Assembly (NCBI GenBank): GCA_965226645.1
Contig: CBDDDL010000003.1
Span: forward strand, 496,001-560,000
Direction of reading: 5' to 3'
DNA from: Poriferisodalis sp965226645
GTDB lineage: Bacteria; Actinomycetota; Acidimicrobiia; Acidimicrobiales; Poriferisodalaceae
DNA length: 64,000 nucleotides
Part shown: positions 60,355-64,000 of the stretch, piece after piece
How the letters are laid out: every line of letters starts with the position of its first letter
How positions within the stretch are numbered: position 1 is the stretch's first letter
Made by a program: the position numbers and the translations under genes
The notes under the pieces: generated by a model
Databases searched by the model: none
Told to the model about the DNA's origin: nothing
The model's input: only the letters and a program-made list of their open reading frames with translations

Positions 60355-61362
60355 GTGACAACCTTGATCACCGGCGGCATCGGTTATGTCGGGAGCCACA
60401 CGGTTGTGTCGTTGCATGAGTCCGGACGCCGAGTCGTTGTACTCGACGATTTCTCGAACGCGCGTAGAAGCGCTATTGGGGCATTGCAGTCACTGACGGA
60501 TCAGAATCTCGAGGTCGTCAAGGGTGACGCTGCGGATCGGGAGACGGTGGAGGCGGTCTTCGACGCATACGGCGTCGACTCTGTCATCCACTTCGCGGCC
60601 CACAAGAGCGTTGCGGAGTCGATGTCGCAACCGTTGCGCTACTTCACCAACAATCTTCTTTCGACTCTGACGCTCGCATCGGTCTCGGTCGAGCGCAACG
60701 TTTCGAGATTCGTCTTCAGTTCATCCGCCACTGTGTATGGCACGCCGTCTGTTCTTCCGATCACCGAAGACATGCCCCTCGACCCGCAGAGTCCGTACGG
60801 CGCCACCAAGAGCATGTGCGAGCGGATCCTGTCAGACACGGCATCAGCGACGGACATGCGGACCGTCATGCTGCGCTATTTCAACCCGGTTGGAGCTCAC
60901 CCGTCGGCGAGAATTGGCGAAGATCCGCTGGGTGTTCCGCAAAATCTCGTACCGATCGTCATGCAGGTCGCCTCGGGAAGGCTGCCCAAGCTTCCCATCT
61001 ACGGTGGCGACTACGACACGCGAGACGGCACCACCGTTCGCGACTACATCCACGTCATGGATCTGGCAGAAGGGCATCTGGCAGCTCTGGACACTGATCT
61101 CGGCCAGCACTCCAGTCGGGTCTACAATCTCGGCACTGGCGTCGAGACAACCGTGCTTGAGATCGTCGCAGCAGCGTCGGAAGCGACGCAACGCGAGATT
61201 CCGTATGAGATCGTCGGTCGCAGGATTGGCGATATCGGCGCGAGTTGGGCAGATTGCGGCCGGGCCGCTGCCGAACTCGGATGGCGCGCTCATCGCGGGC
61301 TATCCGAAATGCTCGCTGACCACTGGAACTTTGTGCGCCAGCATCCCCACGGGTTGAGTTGA
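60355..61362 (+). CDS. galE: UDP-glucose 4-epimerase
   Basis: 335 residues from the GTG at 60355. TLITGGIGYVGSHTVVSL is the NAD motif, FSSSATVYGTP the serine/threonine strand, and SPYGATKSMCERIL the YxxxK pair. RYFNPVGAHPSARIGEDP and the YDTRDGTTVRDYIHVMDLAE segment confirm GalE rather than a dehydratase. It interconverts UDP-glucose and UDP-galactose for envelope sugars, which fits a glycosyltransferase next door. Confidence 0.9.
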   Translation: MTTLITGGIGYVGSHTVVSLHESGRRVVVLDDFSNARRSAIGALQSLTDQNLEVVKGDAADRETVEAVFDAYGVDSVIHFAAHKSVAESMSQPLRYFTNNLLSTLTLASVSVERNVSRFVFSSSATVYGTPSVLPITEDMPLDPQSPYGATKSMCERILSDTASATDMRTVMLRYFNPVGAHPSARIGEDPLGVPQNLVPIVMQVASGRLPKLPIYGGDYDTRDGTTVRDYIHVMDLAEGHLAALDTDLGQHSSRVYNLGTGVETTVLEIVAAASEATQREIPYEIVGRRIGDIGASWADCGRAAAELGWRAHRGLSEMLADHWNFVRQHPHGLS

Positions 61363-61390
61363 GAGTGGTCCGGCAGCGCAGATCCGCGCG

Positions 61391-64000
61391 TTAGTCGGAC
61401 GGTGTCTGAGTGTTGATCTCCGTGTCGAAAATCCCGGCGAACGCCAGGTCGCATCCATCTCGTACCTCTTGGGCTTGGTCCATGAAATAACCATCATCGA
61501 CAGCCCAGGTGTGGGTGTCGCCGTGGCGTACGAGGATGTAACCCTTGCCATGGGTTCGATACAGGCGACGTCCGCTTCCGGTCACGTCCTTGATGAGCGC
61601 CTGGTCGACTCCCGACGGAATGTCTTGCCAGCCGAGAATGGCGTCGAGGTCGTTGCGAGAGATCATCATCGCGCCTCCGGCGAGACTGAGCTCGGTCCCC
61701 AACCGCTCGCCGCCCCCGCGGAAACGATGAATAGTGCGATCACTGTGCTGCAAGTACACGTACTCAGCGGCTTTGCCCACCAGGCATGCCCGCGAGTACT
61801 CGTGTGCGAGAACGAGATCCCAAATGTGTTCGGGACCATAGAAGTCGTCATCGTCGAACTTCGTGAGCAGTGTGCCCGTCGACTCGGCAACCGCCGCATT
61901 CAGCACCGCGCCGAGCGGAGCTTCACGCGGGACGTAGACAACTCGGTTCGGATGCTCGATGCCGGCTCGAAGGCGTTCCACGTCTCTCTTGTCGAACCCG
62001 TCGCCATGCAACGCGAGCACGAGTTCGATTCTCGGGTAGGCCTGTCGAGTGACCGCGCCAATTGCATCCTGCAACTGAGCAGGTCGTCGCGTCGCAAGCA
62101 GGATCGAGACCAGAGGGAGCGGCGGTCCCTCGAATCCGGTCGGTTCCAGGATCTGCCGGGCTCGAGCGCGCAACGAGTGAGTCCGCAGAGCTTCGCGACG
62201 CATCGCAACGCTTATCGCCTCCCGGTGATGCTCGCTCGCGGACGTGGAGGCCGGATCAGCCATCAAGTCGTACAGCGTTGACCCCAGCATCGATCGCAGC
62301 TCGGGATCGCCGTCCACGATGTGCACGACCGCGCCAGCAGCGGCGTGTGCAGTCAACGTAGCGGCGCGTCGTGTGGTGCTCTCGTGGAATTCGGCGGTGT
62401 CCACGACGTGGTGAAAGCGCCGAGCGGCGATGATCTTGCCGGGTTTGATGGTCTTGCGAATTTGGGTGTCAGCGGGCAGCGCTTCAATCGGTCCTAACGA
62501 CACCGTGGCCTTGCGGCACTCAAACGTCGAGTTCATTGGATTGACCTGTTCGGCGTCGAACGCCGGCACCGACGCAGAGGGGTCGAGTTCGGTCAACGTG
62601 ACACTGCGAATCTCGGCGCCAGAGATGAGCGCCGGCCCTTCGACGGTGCCTGAGGTGAGCACCACTTGGGTCGACGGTCCGACCTCAAGATCGATGCGGT
62701 TTGAGGCTTCGAGGACTGCCTCTGCTTCGGGATCGAGTGTGGCGATACGCGGGCCCAGCCGATACGCGGCCGGACCGACGTTCAGCCTGGATTGTCCCAG
62801 GGTCCGCAACGCAGACCGCGAGCGACGGGCCCCCCAGATGGTTTTTCGGGTCGTTCGGCGGGTCCAGCTGCGGGCGCGGAGGGCCTTCCACATGGTTTTT
62901 CGGGTTGCTCGGCGGGTCCAGCTGCGGGCGCGGAGGGCCTTCCACATGGTTTTTCGGGTCGTTCGGCGGGTCCAGCTGTGGGCGCGGAGTGTTTTCCACA
63001 TGGTTTTTCGGGTTGCTCGGCGGGTCCAGCTGTGCGCCCGACGCGTCCTCCACATCACCCATCTCGCACCTTGGCGGTGCTTCCATGCGACCCATCGGAG
63101 CCGCCACGCAATGGCAGCTCCGAACCATTCGGCGAAAGCGCGCACAAGTTTCGTCGCATCCTCGAGGCTGCGGACTCGAAGCGCCTGACGGGACATGAGC
63201 CGAAACATGTCGCCGATTTTGCGGATTCGTTCGTCTGCAGACGGCCGCGCTGCGCGCGGGATCGATGCGGCTCGCGGACGGGCTGTCACCGCCGGGGCGG
63301 GTGTGGGCGTTGTGTCGCGTGCGACGCGGGTCGGCCGGAGTGTGCGCTCACGTCTCGAGCGGACGGGGCCCGAAGGACTCTCCACAGTGGAGCTCAGTGT
63401 GGGATCGGTGAGTTGGAATGCGCCGGCCTGCTCGAGCGGCCGTCCGGTGCGGGCTGCCCGATGCACGAATCGAGCACGAGTCAGCGTGATCTCACTACCG
63501 TCTGCGAGATTCATGCGGGTTGCGGGCGCCGTTCCCAACGAGCGCGTGAGTCGGGCGAGGTCGTCATCGCGCAGTTTGGACGAAGCGGACATCGTGACGT
63601 GAAACTGGGCAGCCGGCAGAGCATCTGCAGCGCCGCCAACAGGACCGATTCGGACGCGGGGATCACCGGCAACCAATCGTCGGAATTTCTCATATACGGG
63701 ATCTGAGTCGCTTCTCCGCTCGGCTGTCTCGTTGATCCACACGACGAGATCGTGGATCTTGCTAGCCAGGACGTGTTCGACGGTTGCGAGCAGAGCCTCA
63801 GGATCGGCCTCGCCCGGCTCGACGGTGACGACGTACTGGGGGACAGTGAAGCTCCGACCAGGCACGGCACGTCGAAATCCATAGTGCGCGATGAGCTGTG
63901 AGATCTTGGCCCGCTGCATTTCGAGACTGGCCGTCTCGGCACTGCTCGGCGCAGCACCCGGGCCCTGATGCCAGCACATGGCATCCCGAGCGGGAACCAG
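61391..64000 (-). CDS. Large glycosyltransferase (GT2-like domain at C-terminus), 5' partial
   Basis: The frame is open to the right edge, so the N-terminus lies outside; 869 residues are visible. The last 260 form a GT-A domain: PLVSILLATRRPAQLQDAIG, then ESTGTLLTKFDDDDFYGPEH with the DxD-type metal motif, and ELSLAGGAMMISRNDL. Before it is a 300-residue part of unknown fold with a helical N-terminal segment, and in the middle four 18-residue basic repeats (WTRRATRKTMWKALRARS and variants) encoded by 54-bp DNA repeats. It probably modifies cell-surface glycan, perhaps with galE. Repeats could form a long amphipathic helix at the membrane. Confidence 0.75.
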   Translation of the reverse strand: MVPARDAMCWHQGPGAAPSSAETASLEMQRAKISQLIAHYGFRRAVPGRSFTVPQYVVTVEPGEADPEALLATVEHVLASKIHDLVVWINETAERRSDSDPVYEKFRRLVAGDPRVRIGPVGGAADALPAAQFHVTMSASSKLRDDDLARLTRSLGTAPATRMNLADGSEITLTRARFVHRAARTGRPLEQAGAFQLTDPTLSSTVESPSGPVRSRRERTLRPTRVARDTTPTPAPAVTARPRAASIPRAARPSADERIRKIGDMFRLMSRQALRVRSLEDATKLVRAFAEWFGAAIAWRLRWVAWKHRQGARWVMWRTRRAHSWTRRATRKTMWKTLRAHSWTRRTTRKTMWKALRARSWTRRATRKTMWKALRARSWTRRTTRKTIWGARRSRSALRTLGQSRLNVGPAAYRLGPRIATLDPEAEAVLEASNRIDLEVGPSTQVVLTSGTVEGPALISGAEIRSVTLTELDPSASVPAFDAEQVNPMNSTFECRKATVSLGPIEALPADTQIRKTIKPGKIIAARRFHHVVDTAEFHESTTRRAATLTAHAAAGAVVHIVDGDPELRSMLGSTLYDLMADPASTSASEHHREAISVAMRREALRTHSLRARARQILEPTGFEGPPLPLVSILLATRRPAQLQDAIGAVTRQAYPRIELVLALHGDGFDKRDVERLRAGIEHPNRVVYVPREAPLGAVLNAAVAESTGTLLTKFDDDDFYGPEHIWDLVLAHEYSRACLVGKAAEYVYLQHSDRTIHRFRGGGERLGTELSLAGGAMMISRNDLDAILGWQDIPSGVDQALIKDVTGSGRRLYRTHGKGYILVRHGDTHTWAVDDGYFMDQAQEVRDGCDLAFAGIFDTEINTQTPSD
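62840..63055. repeat. 54-bp tandem repeat, four copies, inside the glycosyltransferase
   Basis: The unit begins GGTTTTTCGGGT and recurs at 62840, 62894, 62948 and 63002. Alternate units resemble each other most (TCGTTCGGCGG versus TGCTCGGCGG), so an earlier 108-bp unit was doubled. A degenerate continuation follows. In the coding frame each unit adds 18 residues. Confidence 0.92.

Noticed and set aside
62840..63055. CRISPR array
   Set aside because: 54-bp units adjoin directly and are in frame with a glycosyltransferase.

Overview
The window is a chromosomal segment from a high-GC Gram-positive bacterium. A single class II DAHP synthase, frequent GTG starts, operon genes that overlap by 4-8 nt, and the orders mreBCD-mrdA-rodA and rne-rplU-rpmA-obgE-proBA...nadD-rsfS point to Actinomycetota. 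An acidimicrobiia-like lineage rich in CoA-ester catabolism fits best, but no rRNA is present to settle this.

Layout. (1) 1-10.8 kb is catabolic. It holds a flavin-dependent oxidoreductase, an acetoacetate-decarboxylase-like protein, two VOC proteins (one here, one near 28.5 kb), two crotonases around a CaiB/BaiF CoA-transferase, an NAD-dependent epimerase-like protein, an N-acyl-D-amino-acid deacylase-type amidohydrolase, an NCS2 nucleobase permease carrying an extra cytoplasmic domain that looks like an RsbW/HATPase fold, and a dienelactone hydrolase. (2) 10.8-26.6 kb is an accessory and decaying region. It contains a twice-frameshifted alpha/beta hydrolase, nested IS200/IS605 and IS30 remnants, a lipoprotein, a tyrosine phosphatase/ADP-ribosylglycohydrolase pair, a vapBC locus, a SWIM zinc-finger protein, an AlbA_2-type regulator, a broken type I restriction-modification locus with a DUF4258/DUF2283 pair inside it, a second copy of the vapBC-SWIM block with a 1452-bp in-frame deletion, and two P-loop ATPases with strong candidate operators. 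(3) 26.6-30.1 kb returns to catabolism (methylmalonate-semialdehyde dehydrogenase, VOC, SDR) and ends at a tRNA-Gly. (4) 30.3-62 kb is core housekeeping: tig-clpP divergent from clpX, folC, ndk, the rod-shape and elongasome operon, the TIGR03960/TIGR03936 pair, RNase E/G, L21, L27, ObgE, proline synthesis, a MoxR/VWA pair, class II DAHP synthase with a sigma-70 family factor, nadD-rsfS, a DUF3048 lipoprotein, galE, and a very large glycosyltransferase cut by the right edge.

Functional links. mreBCD-mrdA-rodA form one overlapping operon for lateral wall synthesis. The rne operon was entered by an IS630 element exactly at the rne stop codon, which is regenerated; the element separates rne from rplU. 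The 5' part of rne carries a 27-bp repeat array in which one unit is 4 bp short, so the natural start is out of frame with the catalytic body.

The most unusual observations are the microhomology-mediated in-frame deletion that makes a miniature SWIM protein, the shared TAG codon in both vapC copies, the permease/HATPase-like fusion, the rne repeat frameshift, the tandem TACTC-N9-GAGTA operators upstream of an ATPase gene, and a promoter-like element repeated at three intergenic sites.
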